Assembly (NCBI RefSeq): GCF_000721605.1
Contig: NZ_JOIZ01000035.1
Coordinates: 1-40,145, forward strand
Origin: Streptomyces sp. NRRL S-37
GTDB lineage: Bacteria > Actinomycetota > Actinomycetes > Streptomycetales > Streptomycetaceae
Reading direction: 5' to 3'
DNA length: 40,145 bases
The position numbers were made by a program, and so were the translations under genes. Below are positions 27,691-38,741 of the stretch, piece by piece. The notes beneath the pieces are model-generated. The model was not told where the DNA came from. It worked only from the letters and a program-made list of their open reading frames with translations, and did no database searches. Position 1 is the first letter of the stretch, and the number at the start of each line of letters is the position of its first letter.

Positions 27691-28136
27691 TCGGCGGTGT
27701 CGTCCGTCTCGTCGTCTTCCGGCTTGCGGTACGGGTCGGCCCCGCCGGCGTACGTGGCACCCGCGGACGCCTCACGCACCTTGGCGTCGGACTGGCGCGC
27801 CTTGTCGAGGAGGTCCTCGATGGTGCGTGCCGTGTCCGGAAGCGCGTCCATGACGAAGGACAGGGTCGGCGTGAACTTCACGCCCGCCGCCCGGCCCACC
27901 TCGGAGCGCAGGACGCCCTTGGCGCTCTCCAGACCCGCCGCGGCGGCCTTGCGCTCCTCGTCGTCCCCGTACACCGTGTAGAAGACGGTCGCCTCCCTGA
28001 GGTCACCCGTGACCCGGGTGTCCGTGATGGTGACGTGCGAGCCGAGCCGCGGGTCCTTGATCCCGCGCTGCAGCTTCTGGGCCACCACCTCTCGGATGAG
28101 GTCCGCCAGCCTTTTCGCCCGCGCGTTGTCGGCCAC
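27687..28136 (-). CDS. rbfA: Ribosome-binding factor A
   Basis: KH-fold factor for late 30S maturation and cold adaptation; binds near helix 1 of 16S rRNA. 149 residues. Family marks: RLADLIREVVAQKLQRGIKDPRL shortened to its key IKDPRL, VTITDTRVTGDLREATVFYT, and LRSEVGRAAGVKFTPTLSF cut here to RTPxLxF-like KFTPTLSF. The start is GTG at 28136 with GGGAGA upstream; an in-frame ATG at 28199 lacks a ribosome-binding site and overlaps the DUF503 gene. Second gene of the DUF503-rbfA-truB unit. Confidence 0.95.
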   Translation of the reverse strand: MADNARAKRLADLIREVVAQKLQRGIKDPRLGSHVTITDTRVTGDLREATVFYTVYGDDEERKAAAAGLESAKGVLRSEVGRAAGVKFTPTLSFVMDALPDTARTIEDLLDKARQSDAKVREASAGATYAGGADPYRKPEDDETDDTAE

Positions 28137-28185
28137 TGGTCCGTCTCCCGTTCTTTCCTGTCTGCGTATCTCTGGGCTGTGGTCG

Positions 28186-28479
28186 TCAGTCGTCTTCACC
28201 GTGGAAGCGCCGCCTGACGGACAGCAGTTCCACCTCCGGGCGCCCGGCGACCAGCCGCTCGCAGCGGTCCAGTACGTCGGTCAGGTGCCCCGCGTCACCG
28301 GACACCATGGCCAGGCCGATGACCGCCCGCCGGTGGAGGTCCATGTGATCCACCTCGGCCGCGCTCACCGCGTACTTGCGCTGGAGCTCGGCGACGATCG
28401 GGCGGACGACGGAGCGCTTCTCCTTCAGCGAATGTACGTCGCCGAGGAGGAGGTCGAAGGACAGCGTCCCCACATACAT
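28186..28479 (-). CDS. DUF503 family protein
   Basis: 97 residues from the ATG giving MYVGTLSFDLLLGDVHSLKEKR, the standard beginning of DUF503 (YlxP-like) proteins. Found in many Gram-positive bacteria between infB and rbfA; a role in ribosome biogenesis is suggested by context, not demonstrated. No strong ribosome-binding site precedes the ATG at 28479, and a GTG five codons earlier is an alternative. First gene after the infB terminator. Confidence 0.88.
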   Translation of the reverse strand: MYVGTLSFDLLLGDVHSLKEKRSVVRPIVAELQRKYAVSAAEVDHMDLHRRAVIGLAMVSGDAGHLTDVLDRCERLVAGRPEVELLSVRRRFHGEDD

Positions 28480-28629
28480 GTGCAACCGGTTCACCCGCCG
28501 GTACGGGATCGATGGCCCCGCCATCCGTGGTGGGCAGGGACATCAGAACCGTACAACGAAGGGGGCGCGGCGATCGACGGATATTGTGCCCCGCCGGCCG
28601 CGACGCCGTGCGTCCGCACACACACGCGC

Positions 28630-28667
28630 GCCGGCCGGCGGGACCCGGGTGGGTCCCGCCGGCCGGC
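28630..28667 (-). terminator. infB terminator
   Basis: Perfect 17-bp stem (28630-28646 with 28651-28667) with a GGGT loop, 16 bases after the infB stop. One of the strongest hairpins in the window; it splits the rimP-infB unit from DUF503-rbfA-truB. The 110 bases beyond it towards DUF503 must hold that unit's promoter, but no clear hexamer pair was found. Confidence 0.92.
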
Positions 28668-28682
28668 ACACACCGTGGGGTG

Positions 28683-31736
<3,054 letters not shown>

Positions 31737-31786
31737 TTCGCTCCTTTGAGGTCCGGGTTGCGTCCGGACCGTCGCTAGTTCATGGG

Positions 31787-31819
31787 CGTACTCATCGCGT
31801 ACTCATCGAGTGCTCATCG
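31787..31819 (-). repeat. Three 11-bp tandem repeats before infB
   Basis: CGATGAGTACG twice (31787-31797, 31798-31808) and CGATGAGCACT once (31809-31819), read on the minus strand, 51-83 bases upstream of the infB start in the ylxR-infB spacer. Each unit contains ATGAG. Could be an accidental expansion or a protein/RNA-binding array in the infB leader. Confidence 0.7.
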
Positions 31820-31921
31820 CAATCTCGACCTGCTTTCGACTCGCGAGGTACCAGACCGCACGGGGACTTCCGTGCGGCATGTTCGTGCGTGTTGCCTGTC
31901 CAGCCGGCGAAGAGCCGCTGC

Positions 31922-32203
31922 TCAGCAACCTTGTGCCTGCTCGACGTAGAGGCGCAACGCCTTTACGTCGAGCGGTCCCGGGACGCGGAGCGCCCGTGGG
32001 AACGCCCTGCGGCGCACCGCCTGGTCGAGACAGACCGGGACGGGATGCACATAGGCACCCCGGCCGGGCAGCGTACCGCGAGGATCGGGAACGCACGCGT
32101 CCTCGATCACCACGATGCGCAGCAGCTCGCTCTTGACCGCTCGCTCCCGGCACCCCACGCAGGTGCGCTCGGGGCATACGCCAGCACGTGTCCGGCCAGA
32201 CAC
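31922..32203 (-). CDS. ylxR: YlxR-family RNA-binding protein
   Basis: 93 residues, DUF448/YlxR family: ERTCVGCRERAVKSELLRIV and PGRGAYVHPVPVCL, then RRRAFPRALR, are the family core. These small proteins between nusA and infB are proposed RNA-binding or nucleoid-associated regulators. Start is GTG at 32203, immediately after an in-frame TGA; the ribosome-binding site is GGGGAGGT ten bases upstream, not the closer GAGGA. Its 3' end codes for a strong hairpin. Confidence 0.92.
   Translation of the reverse strand: MSGRTRAGVCPERTCVGCRERAVKSELLRIVVIEDACVPDPRGTLPGRGAYVHPVPVCLDQAVRRRAFPRALRVPGPLDVKALRLYVEQAQGC
31940..31972 (-). promoter_or_regulatory. Hairpin inside ylxR 3' end
   Basis: 15-bp arms with one mismatch (31940-31954 with 31958-31972) and a 3-base loop, entirely within the last codons of ylxR (DVKALRLYVE). 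Strong enough to act as an internal terminator or RNase III site between ylxR and infB. Confidence 0.6.
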
Positions 32204-32305
32204 TCCTCAGTCTACCTCCCCGCGCCGACCTCACCCCTTTGGGGCAAGAATCGAACACATGCTGTGCGCAAAGCTGTCGTGATCTCAGCGATCCGCGGCC
32301 CGGAT

Positions 32306-33316
32306 CTATTCCCCGGTCCGTTCCCCGGTCCGTTCCCCGGTCTGTTCCGTGTCCGGCCGGATGTCGATCCGCCAGCCGGTCAGCCGGGCGGCGAGGCGGG
32401 CGTTCTGCCCCTCCTTGCCGATCGCCAGGGACAGCTGGTAGTCCGGCACGATGACCCGGGCGGACCGGGCGGCCATGTCGACGATCTCCACCTTGGAGAC
32501 CCGGGCCGGCGACAGCGCGTTCGCCACCATCTCGGCCGGGTCGTCGGACCAGTCGACGATGTCGATCTTCTCGCCGTTCAGCTCGCCCATGACGCTGCGC
32601 ACCCGGCCGCCCATGGGACCGATGCAGGCACCCTTGGCGTTCAGGCCCGAGCGGGTGGACCGTACGGCGATCTTGGTGCGGTGGCCGGCCTCGCGGGCGA
32701 TCGCGGAGATCTCGACGGACCCGTCGGCGATCTCCGGCACCTCCAGGGCGAAGAGCTTCTTCACCAGGTTGGGGTGCGTGCGCGACAGGGTGACGGACGG
32801 GCCGCGCACCCCCTTGGCCACCCGGACGACGTAGCTGCGCAGCCGCATGCCGTGCGGGTAGGTCTCGCCGGGCACCTGCTCCTGCACCGGCAGGATGGCC
32901 TCCAGCTTGCCGATGTCGACCAGCACGTTCTTCGGGTCGCGGCCCTGCTGGACCACTCCGGTGACGATGTCGCCCTCGCGGCCGGCGTACTCGCCGAGCG
33001 TCGCGTCGTCCTCGGCGTCGCGCAGGCGCTGCAGGATGACCTGCTTGGCCGTGGTGGCGGCGATGCGGCCGAAGCCGGACGGGGTGTCGTCGAACTCGCG
33101 GGCCTCCTGGCCCTCCTCGAGGTCCTCGGGGTCCTCCTTCGCCCACACGGTCACATGTCCGGTCTCCCGGTTGAGCTCCACGCGCGCGTGCCGGCGGCTT
33201 CCCTCGGTGCGGTGATAGGCGATGAGGAGGGCCGATTCGATCGCTTCGACCAGCAGGCCGAGGGAGATCTCCTTCTCCCTGACCAAGAGCCGAAGTGCAC
33301 TCATGTCGATGTCCAC
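32306..33316 (-). CDS. nusA: Transcription factor NusA
   Basis: Elongation factor binding RNA polymerase; acts in pausing, termination and rRNA antitermination. 336 residues, the short actinobacterial form without the acidic C-terminal repeats. N-terminal RNAP-binding domain ([20 protein letters not shown], with [11 protein letters not shown]), S1 domain ([20 protein letters not shown]), two KH domains ([33 protein letters not shown]). GTG at 33316 has GGAGG upstream and starts 2 bases after the rimP stop. The last residues [11 protein letters not shown] come from a 12-bp tandem repeat. Confidence 0.97.
   Translation of the reverse strand: MDIDMSALRLLVREKEISLGLLVEAIESALLIAYHRTEGSRRHARVELNRETGHVTVWAKEDPEDLEEGQEAREFDDTPSGFGRIAATTAKQVILQRLRDAEDDATLGEYAGREGDIVTGVVQQGRDPKNVLVDIGKLEAILPVQEQVPGETYPHGMRLRSYVVRVAKGVRGPSVTLSRTHPNLVKKLFALEVPEIADGSVEISAIAREAGHRTKIAVRSTRSGLNAKGACIGPMGGRVRSVMGELNGEKIDIVDWSDDPAEMVANALSPARVSKVEIVDMAARSARVIVPDYQLSLAIGKEGQNARLAARLTGWRIDIRPDTEQTGERTGERTGE
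32309..32344 (-). repeat. 12-bp tandem repeat at nusA end
   Basis: TTCCCCGGTCCG twice and TTCCCCGGTCTG once on the plus strand, directly before the nusA stop codon. Codes for a repeated RTGE tail of NusA. Confidence 0.9.
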
Positions 33317-33318
33317 GA

Positions 33319-33819
33319 TTACGCCTCCTCTTCCTTCTCGTTGTCCTTGCGGTTGAACTCGACCTGGACGCGCGCCCTGGTGATGTCGTCGAAGGCGAGC
33401 CTGCGCGCGGTGGCCTTGCGGCCCTTCACCCCGGGCACCTCGAGGTCGAGACCCTCGTCGTCGACCCCGGTGATCCTGGCCACCAGCTCGCCGCCCTCGG
33501 CGAGCTGGAACCGGACCAGGCGGCCGGTGGCGCGCGTGTAGTGCCGGTGCTCGGTGAGGAGGCGTTCCGCGCCCGGGGTGCCGACCTCGAGGGTGTACTC
33601 CGCGCTGCCCATCGCGTCCGTCTCGTCGAGCTTCGCCGAGAGCGCGCGGCTCACATCGGCGATCCGGTCGAGGTCCGCTCCGGTGTCGGAGTCGACGACG
33701 ACACGCAGCACACGCTTGCGGCCGACCGCGTCCACGGCGATCTCCTCGAGATCCAGGCCCTGGGAGCTGACGAGCGGTTCCAGAAGTTCTCGAAGCCTCT
33801 CGCTCTGGGTGGTGCTCAT
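33319..33819 (-). CDS. rimP: Ribosome maturation factor RimP
   Basis: 30S assembly factor. 166 residues from ATG 33819, with GAGGAG 8-10 bases upstream. Family marks: [58 protein letters not shown] (the hallmark EVSSPGxxRPL-type block) and a C-terminal [15 protein letters not shown]. First gene of the rimP-nusA-ylxR-infB unit, divergent from the lipoprotein gene at 34028. The frame stays open far upstream, but that is GC-driven. Confidence 0.95.
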   Translation of the reverse strand: MSTTQSERLRELLEPLVSSQGLDLEEIAVDAVGRKRVLRVVVDSDTGADLDRIADVSRALSAKLDETDAMGSAEYTLEVGTPGAERLLTEHRHYTRATGRLVRFQLAEGGELVARITGVDDEGLDLEVPGVKGRKATARRLAFDDITRARVQVEFNRKDNEKEEEA

Positions 33820-34027
33820 CCGGGTGACTCCTCGGCCGCGTGTGCTGTTGTGGGACGGTGCGCGTGTCTGGATCAAAGGGTATCCGGTCGCAGAGGGTGT
33901 TGCTGTCCACCCGGTCACGGAGGGTGCCGCCGGGCGCCCCCGCGCGGGCGCACGGGTACGGTGATCACGGGCTCCGGCCCGCCCTTTTCCGTCGCCCCGT
34001 TCGTACGAGCTTCCGAGGACGTCTGCC

Positions 34028-34552
34028 GTGTCGTTCCCCCTGTCTCCGCGCGCCCGTTCGGGGCCGCGCAGAAGGAGTCTGCTCGCCGCCGCCCCGGCGG
34101 CCCTGCTGGTGGCGGGCTGCTCCGCCGGGTCCGAGGACGCCGGTGCCTCCGGCGGCAGCCGTCCCTCGGCCGCCGACCGGGCACGCGCGCGTGCGGCCCG
34201 GGACAGCAGGGAGCTGGCCGAGCGGTACGACGCGGTCGTGGCCGCGCATCCGAAGCTGGCGGAGCGGCTGCGTCCGCTGCGCGCGGAGGTCGTACGGCAC
34301 GCGGAGGCGTTCGGGGGGACGCCGGAGTCCTCGCCGTCCCCGTCGCCGTCCGGGCCGGGCTCGCCCTCGGCCTCCGCGCCCGCCGTGCCCGCGAAGGAGA
34401 AGGACGCCCTCGCCGGACTCGCCGCCGCCGAGCGGGAACTCGCCGGCCGGCGCGCGAAGGCGCTCCTCGACGCGCCGGGCGAGCTGGCCCGGCTGCTGGC
34501 CTCGGTCGCGGCGGCCGGCGCGGCACACGTGTATCTGCTGACGGAGGCATGA
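34028..34552 (+). CDS. Secreted lipoprotein
   Basis: 174 residues. Signal peptide with twin arginines (RRRSLLAAAPAALLVAGC) and lipobox LVAGC at 27-31, so lipid attachment is expected at Cys31; the RRR run could mean Tat export. The mature part is Ala/Arg/Glu-rich and helical, with a Ser/Pro linker at about 100-120. Function unknown. Its stop overlaps the start of the ferritin-like gene (ATGA), which suggests that the two products work together. Start GTG 34028. The pair is a common neighbour of rimP-nusA in streptomycetes, by recollection. Confidence 0.82.
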   Translation: MSFPLSPRARSGPRRRSLLAAAPAALLVAGCSAGSEDAGASGGSRPSAADRARARAARDSRELAERYDAVVAAHPKLAERLRPLRAEVVRHAEAFGGTPESSPSPSPSGPGSPSASAPAVPAKEKDALAGLAAAERELAGRRAKALLDAPGELARLLASVAAAGAAHVYLLTEA

Positions 34553-35028
34553 GGGTGAGCAAGTCGCGCGAGGCGAAGGACCGGGAACTGCGGGCTCTGC
34601 AGGCCGCGCTGGCGGCGGAGCACGCGGCGGTGTACGGCTACGGGGTCGTCGGCGGACGGATCGGCGAGGACCGGCGCACCGAGGCACGGACGGCGTACGA
34701 CGCGCACCGGGCGCGCAGGGACGCACTGGTGCGCACGGTGAAGGACGCGGGGGGCGCGCCCGTCGCCGCCGCCGCGGGGTACGCGCTGCCGTTCCCGGTG
34801 CCGGACGCGGCGGCCGCGGTCCGGCTGGCGGCGGAGCTGGAGGACAGGGTGGCCGGAGTGTACGCCGATCTGGTGCGCGCGAGCGGGGGCGAGCGGCGGC
34901 GGGAGGCCGCCGAGGCGATGCGGGAGGCGGCGGTGCGGTCGGTGCGCTGGAGCGGCGAGAGCGTAGCCTTCCCTGGGCTCGCCGAGCGGAGCGGTACGGC
35001 TTCGGGGACCCCGGCGCCGACGGCGTGA
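34549..35028 (+). CDS. DUF4439 ferritin-like protein
   Basis: 159 residues from ATG 34549, overlapping the lipoprotein stop. Helical; LRALQAALAAEHAAVYGYGVVGGRI is the typical first helix, shortened here to key EHAAVYGYG, followed by RTAYDAHRARRDAL and AAAGYALPFPV. DUF4439 belongs to the ferritin-like superfamily, but only some metal-ligand positions (Glu/His of EH) are evident, so metal binding is uncertain. No signal peptide. Confidence 0.85.
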   Translation: MRVSKSREAKDRELRALQAALAAEHAAVYGYGVVGGRIGEDRRTEARTAYDAHRARRDALVRTVKDAGGAPVAAAAGYALPFPVPDAAAAVRLAAELEDRVAGVYADLVRASGGERRREAAEAMREAAVRSVRWSGESVAFPGLAERSGTASGTPAPTA

Positions 35029-35073
35029 CGGGGCGGCGGGCCCCGCGTACAGCAGGAAGGGAACGACTCGCGC

Positions 35074-35979
35074 ATGGTTTTCGAACCGCCGAAGCGTCTG
35101 GTGAGGGCGCTCGGTGAGACGGCGCCCGAGGGCGACGACTGGCTGGAGAGGCTGCCGGAGGCGGCGCGCGAGGCCGTCGCACAGCGTGAGTTGACCGTGG
35201 AGCGGGTGCAGGTGCCGGGCGGGCGCAGCAGCCTGGTCGTGCTGGTGCGGACGGCCGACGGGACGCCCGCCGTGCTGAAGCTGGCGCCGCGCCGGGCGCG
35301 CCCGGAGAGCGAGCGGGCCGCGCTGGCCCACTGGGACGGCCGGGGGGCGGTCCGGCTGCTGGAGCCGGTCCCGGGCGCGACCGAGGGGGTGCTGTTGCTG
35401 GAGCGGCTGCATCCGGATGTGTCGGTGCGGTCATTGCCGGAGGCGAAGGCGTTGCTGGAGGCGGCGGGAACGCTGCGCCGGCTCTGGGTGGACCCGCCCG
35501 AGGAGCACGGCTTCGAGACGGTGGCCGAGCGCACGGAGCGGCAGGCGCGGGCGATGCGGGCGAGCGCGGCGGCCGACCCGGAGGTGGCCCCGCTGGTGGA
35601 GGCCGCGCTGGCGGCCCGCGAGGAGCTGGTGGCGGCGCCGCCCGAGCAGCGGCTGCTGCACGGGACGTTCCGGCAGAGCAAGGTGCTGTCCGGGGAGCGC
35701 ACGCCGTGGCTGGCGGTGGGGCCGGACCCGGTGGTCGGCGAGCACGCGTTCGACCTGGCCCGGCTGGTCCGCGACCGCGTGGAGGACCTCATCGCCCAGG
35801 CCTCCGGCGCCACGACGACCCGCCGCCGGGTGAAGCGCCTCGCGGAGTCCCTGGAGGTCGACCGCGAACGCCTGAGCGGCTGGACCCTGTTCCGCGCGGT
35901 GGAATCGGGCGTACGGGCCCGCCGTGTGGGCCGCGAGCAGGACGCGGAGCTGTTGCTGGAGTTCGCGAGCTGGCTCTGA
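35074..35979 (+). CDS. APH(6)-like pseudokinase
   Basis: 301 residues. Fold recognisable as the aminoglycoside/hydroxyurea kinase family (APH_6_hur): AVLKLAP with Lys69, ESERAALAHWDGRGAVRLLE, and a C-terminal WLAxxPxPVVGExAFDLARL. The catalytic block expected as HGDLHxxN reads HGTFRQSK at 196-203, with Thr198 in place of the base Asp and Lys203 in place of Asn. The metal-binding Asp of AIDP is Gly216 in AVGP. Phosphotransfer is therefore unlikely; a regulatory or binding role is more probable than antibiotic resistance. ATG 35074 follows AGGAAGG. It lies 45 bases after the ferritin-like gene in the same direction. Confidence 0.85.
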   Translation: MVFEPPKRLVRALGETAPEGDDWLERLPEAAREAVAQRELTVERVQVPGGRSSLVVLVRTADGTPAVLKLAPRRARPESERAALAHWDGRGAVRLLEPVPGATEGVLLLERLHPDVSVRSLPEAKALLEAAGTLRRLWVDPPEEHGFETVAERTERQARAMRASAAADPEVAPLVEAALAAREELVAAPPEQRLLHGTFRQSKVLSGERTPWLAVGPDPVVGEHAFDLARLVRDRVEDLIAQASGATTTRRRVKRLAESLEVDRERLSGWTLFRAVESGVRARRVGREQDAELLLEFASWL

Positions 35980-36097
35980 CGCCCGGTCGCTCGGACCGAC
36001 GGGCGCCGGCAGCCCCGTCCGGCCGGCGTGGGAGCCACGGCAGGGCGTCGGTGTGAGGCGGAGGCGGGTCGCGCGGCCCGGCGCCTGCGGGGTGCCT

Positions 36098-36133
36098 CCC
36101 CCGCCCCCGGCTTCTCCCCCGCCCCCGGCTTCG
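36098..36133 (+). repeat. 18-bp tandem duplication
   Basis: CCCCCGCCCCCGGCTTCT (36098-36115) followed by the same unit ending in G (36116-36133), inside the intergenic stem-loop element. Confidence 0.9.
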
Positions 36134-36183
36134 CTCGAGCGGGAGGGACCCCATGAGCGGGAGGAACCCTCACCCCCATCCTC

Positions 36184-36262
36184 GGGATGCTGTGGGTGAA
36201 TCCGCCCGGCGGCTGCCGGTACCTGCCGCGCAGACGATGCCGGGATCCGCCCACAGCGTCCC
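36184..36262. repeat. Imperfect inverted repeat
   Basis: Arms of 20 bases (36184-36203 and 36243-36262) match at about 17 of 20 positions, with a 39-base loop. It may be a terminator for the pseudokinase gene or a remnant of a small mobile repeat. Confidence 0.6.
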
Positions 36263-36317
36263 TCGGGCGGGGCCCCGTTCACCCTGGGGTACCTCCCAGG
36301 CCTTCAAGGCACTGGGG

Positions 36318-36359
36318 AGGCAGACTGCCCGCGGCCACGTGGCCGCGGGCAGTCTGCCT
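36318..36359 (-). terminator. proS terminator palindrome
   Basis: Perfect 42-bp palindrome: arm 36318-36338 is the exact complement of 36339-36359, with no spacer. It ends 9 bases from the proS stop codon. Symmetrical, so it could also stop plus-strand transcription. Confidence 0.9.
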
Positions 36360-36368
36360 GGGGCTGTG

Positions 36369-38069
36369 TCAGGCCGTCAGACGGGCCACCGCCTCGTCGA
36401 CCGTCAGTTCCTCGCGTTCGCCCGTGCGGCGGTCCTTGAGTTCGACGACGCCCTCCGCCGCGCGGCGGCCGGCGACCAGGATCCGCGGGACGCCGATCAG
36501 CTCCGAGTCGGTGAACTTCACGCCCGGGGAGACGCCCGCGCGGTCGTCGACCAGGACGCGGAGGCCGGCGGCGGACAGCTTCTCGGAGACGTCGAGGGCG
36601 AGCTCGGTCTGGAGCGCCTTGCCGGCGGCGACCACGTGGACGTCGGCCGGGGCGACCTCGGCGGGCCAGCACAGGCCCTTGTCGTCGGCGGTCTGCTCGG
36701 CGAGGGCGGCCACCGCGCGGGAGACGCCGATGCCGTAGGAGCCCATGGTGACGCGGACCGGCTTGCCGTTCTGGCCGAGGACGTCGAGCTTGAGGGCGTC
36801 GGCGTACTTGCGGCCGAGCTGGAAGATGTGGCCGATCTCGATGGCGCGGTCGAGCTTGAGACCGGTGCCGCACGTGGGGCAGGGGTCGCCCTCCCGCACC
36901 ACCACGACGTCGACGTACGCGTCGACCTCGAAGTCGCGCCCGGCGACCACGTTCTTCGCGTGCGTGTCGGCCTTGTTGGCGCCCGTGATCCAGGCGGTGC
37001 CCGGCGCGACGCGCGGGTCGGCGATGTACGTCACCTTGTCCAGGCCCTGCGGGCCGACGTAGCCGCGCACCAGGTCGGGGCGGGCGATGAAGTCGGCCTC
37101 GGTGACCAGTTCCACGACGGCCGGGGCGAAGTGCGCCTCGACCTTGTCCATGTCGACCTCGCGGTCGCCGGGGACACCCACGGCGACGATCTCGCCGTCG
37201 ACCTTGACCAGCAGGTTCTTCAGTGTGGCCGAGGCGTCCACGTCGAGCTGGGCGGCGAGGGTCTCGATGGTCGGGGTGTCGGGGGTGGGGATCTCCTCGG
37301 CAGCCGGGACACCGGTGGCGTCGACCGGCTTCAGCGCGTAGGCGACCGCCTCGGTGTTGGCGGCGAAGTCGCAGTTCGGGCAGTCCGCGAAGGTGTCCTC
37401 GCCGGCCTCGGCGGGGGCGAGGAACTCCTCGGACTTGGAGCCGCCCATGGCGCCGGCGGTGGCCGCGCAGATGCGGTAGTCGAGGCCCAGGCGCTCGTAG
37501 ATCCTCTGGTACGCCTGGCGGTGCAGGGCGTACGACTTCGCCAGGCCCTCGTCCTCCAGGTCGAAGGAGTACGAGTCCTTCATCAGGAACTCGCGGCCGC
37601 GCAGGATGCCGGCGCGGGGGCGGGCCTCGTCCCGGAACTTGGACTGGATCTGGTAGAGGATCACCGGCAGGTCCTTGTAGGAGGACGCCTGGTCCTTCAC
37701 CATCAGGGTGAAGATCTCCTCGTGGGTGGGACCGAGGAGGTAGTCGCCGCCCTTGCGGTCCTGGAGGCGGAACAGCTCGGGGCCGTACTCGTCCCAGCGG
37801 CCGGTGGCGTCGTAGGGCTCACGCGGCAGCAGGGCGGGGAGCAGCACCTCCTGGGCGCCGATGGCGTCCATCTCCTCGCGGACGATGCGCTCGACGTTGG
37901 CGAGGACCTTCTTGCCGAGGGGCAGCCACGTCCAGATGCCGGCGGCGGTGCGGCGGACATAGCCGGCGCGGACCAGCAGCTTGTGGCTGAGGACCTCGGC
38001 GTCCGCCGGGTCGTCGCGCAGCGTCTTCGCCATCAACTGGGACATGCGCTGGACCGGTGCTTTCGCCAT
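36369..38069 (-). CDS. proS: Prolyl-tRNA synthetase
   Basis: Class II synthetase charging tRNA-Pro, bacterial type with an editing insertion. 566 residues, full length. N-terminal catalytic parts ([46 protein letters not shown] cut to key FRDExRPRxG), INS editing domain at about 230-390 including [13 protein letters not shown] text, motif 3 [18 protein letters not shown], then the anticodon-binding domain. ATG 38069, protein begins [12 protein letters not shown]. Confidence 0.97.
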   Translation of the reverse strand: MAKAPVQRMSQLMAKTLRDDPADAEVLSHKLLVRAGYVRRTAAGIWTWLPLGKKVLANVERIVREEMDAIGAQEVLLPALLPREPYDATGRWDEYGPELFRLQDRKGGDYLLGPTHEEIFTLMVKDQASSYKDLPVILYQIQSKFRDEARPRAGILRGREFLMKDSYSFDLEDEGLAKSYALHRQAYQRIYERLGLDYRICAATAGAMGGSKSEEFLAPAEAGEDTFADCPNCDFAANTEAVAYALKPVDATGVPAAEEIPTPDTPTIETLAAQLDVDASATLKNLLVKVDGEIVAVGVPGDREVDMDKVEAHFAPAVVELVTEADFIARPDLVRGYVGPQGLDKVTYIADPRVAPGTAWITGANKADTHAKNVVAGRDFEVDAYVDVVVVREGDPCPTCGTGLKLDRAIEIGHIFQLGRKYADALKLDVLGQNGKPVRVTMGSYGIGVSRAVAALAEQTADDKGLCWPAEVAPADVHVVAAGKALQTELALDVSEKLSAAGLRVLVDDRAGVSPGVKFTDSELIGVPRILVAGRRAAEGVVELKDRRTGEREELTVDEAVARLTA

Positions 38070-38147
38070 GGCTCTCGTACTCCTGCTACGTCTGGGTGAT
38101 GACAGGAGGTTAGCCGGGCGGAAGGGGGCGGCGGAAATCCATTGTCC

Positions 38148-38714
38148 CTATCGGCGGAGGAGGGGCAGCGGGGCGCCCATGACGGCGTACGGCTTGGGGG
38201 CGCCGGGGAAGAGGACCTGGCGGGCGAGGTCCTGGTAGCCGAGCGAGCGGTACAGCCGGCGGGCGGGGCTCTCGACGTCGATCGCGGAGAGGATCGAGCG
38301 GGGCTGCTCGGCGCCGTCGGTGATCGTGGTGATCAGGGCGCGGCCGATGCCGTGCTTCTGGTGCCGGGGGTGGACGTGCAGTTCGGTGATGACGAAGGAG
38401 TCGTCGAGCCAGTCGTCGTGGCCGCGGGCGCGCAGATAGGGCTCGACGACGGTGGACCACCAGTGGGCGCGGTCGTTGGGCATGCCGTAGACGAAGCCGG
38501 CCAGGCGGCCCCTGACGGTGGCGCCGAAGGCCCGGGCGCCCGGGAGGGTCATGTGGCGCAGCACGATCTGCCGGCGTACGGCCACCTCGTCGGGGCCGAG
38601 CCCGAACGCGACCGCCTGCACCGCCAGCGCCTCGTCGACGTGGCCGGGGAGGTCGAGGGGGCCGATCACGATGTCGTCGGGGTGGGAGCGGCCGTGACCG
38701 GGAAAGCGCACCAT
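38148..38714 (-). CDS. GNAT N-acetyltransferase
   Basis: 188 residues. GNAT acetyl-CoA signature in VITELHVHPRHQKHGIGRAL (motif A QxxGxG as QKHGIGRA), followed by SPARRLYRSLGYQD, the usual motif B. Acceptor substrate unknown. Lies between proS and the second GNAT gene, 27 bp from the latter, so the two acetyltransferase genes probably form one unit. Confidence 0.88.
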   Translation of the reverse strand: MVRFPGHGRSHPDDIVIGPLDLPGHVDEALAVQAVAFGLGPDEVAVRRQIVLRHMTLPGARAFGATVRGRLAGFVYGMPNDRAHWWSTVVEPYLRARGHDDWLDDSFVITELHVHPRHQKHGIGRALITTITDGAEQPRSILSAIDVESPARRLYRSLGYQDLARQVLFPGAPKPYAVMGAPLPLLRR

Positions 38715-38741
38715 GCCGGGGAGACTACAGGGCGTGCCCGC

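Larger units (their letters stand above)
35980..36368. other. Palindrome-rich convergent intergenic
   Basis: 389 bases between convergent genes with no credible ORF. Contains an imperfect stem GGGGTGCCTCCC/GGGAGGGACCCC (36089-36152) that includes CTTCGCTCGAGC and looks like a common streptomycete intergenic element, a long imperfect inverted repeat (36184-36262), a GGGGTACCTCCC remnant (about 36282) and the proS terminator palindrome. Confidence 0.6.

Noticed and set aside
33319..35412. 697-codon reading of the rimP frame
   Set aside because: Only the last 166 codons match RimP, preceded by a good ribosome-binding site; the rest overlaps three plus-strand genes.
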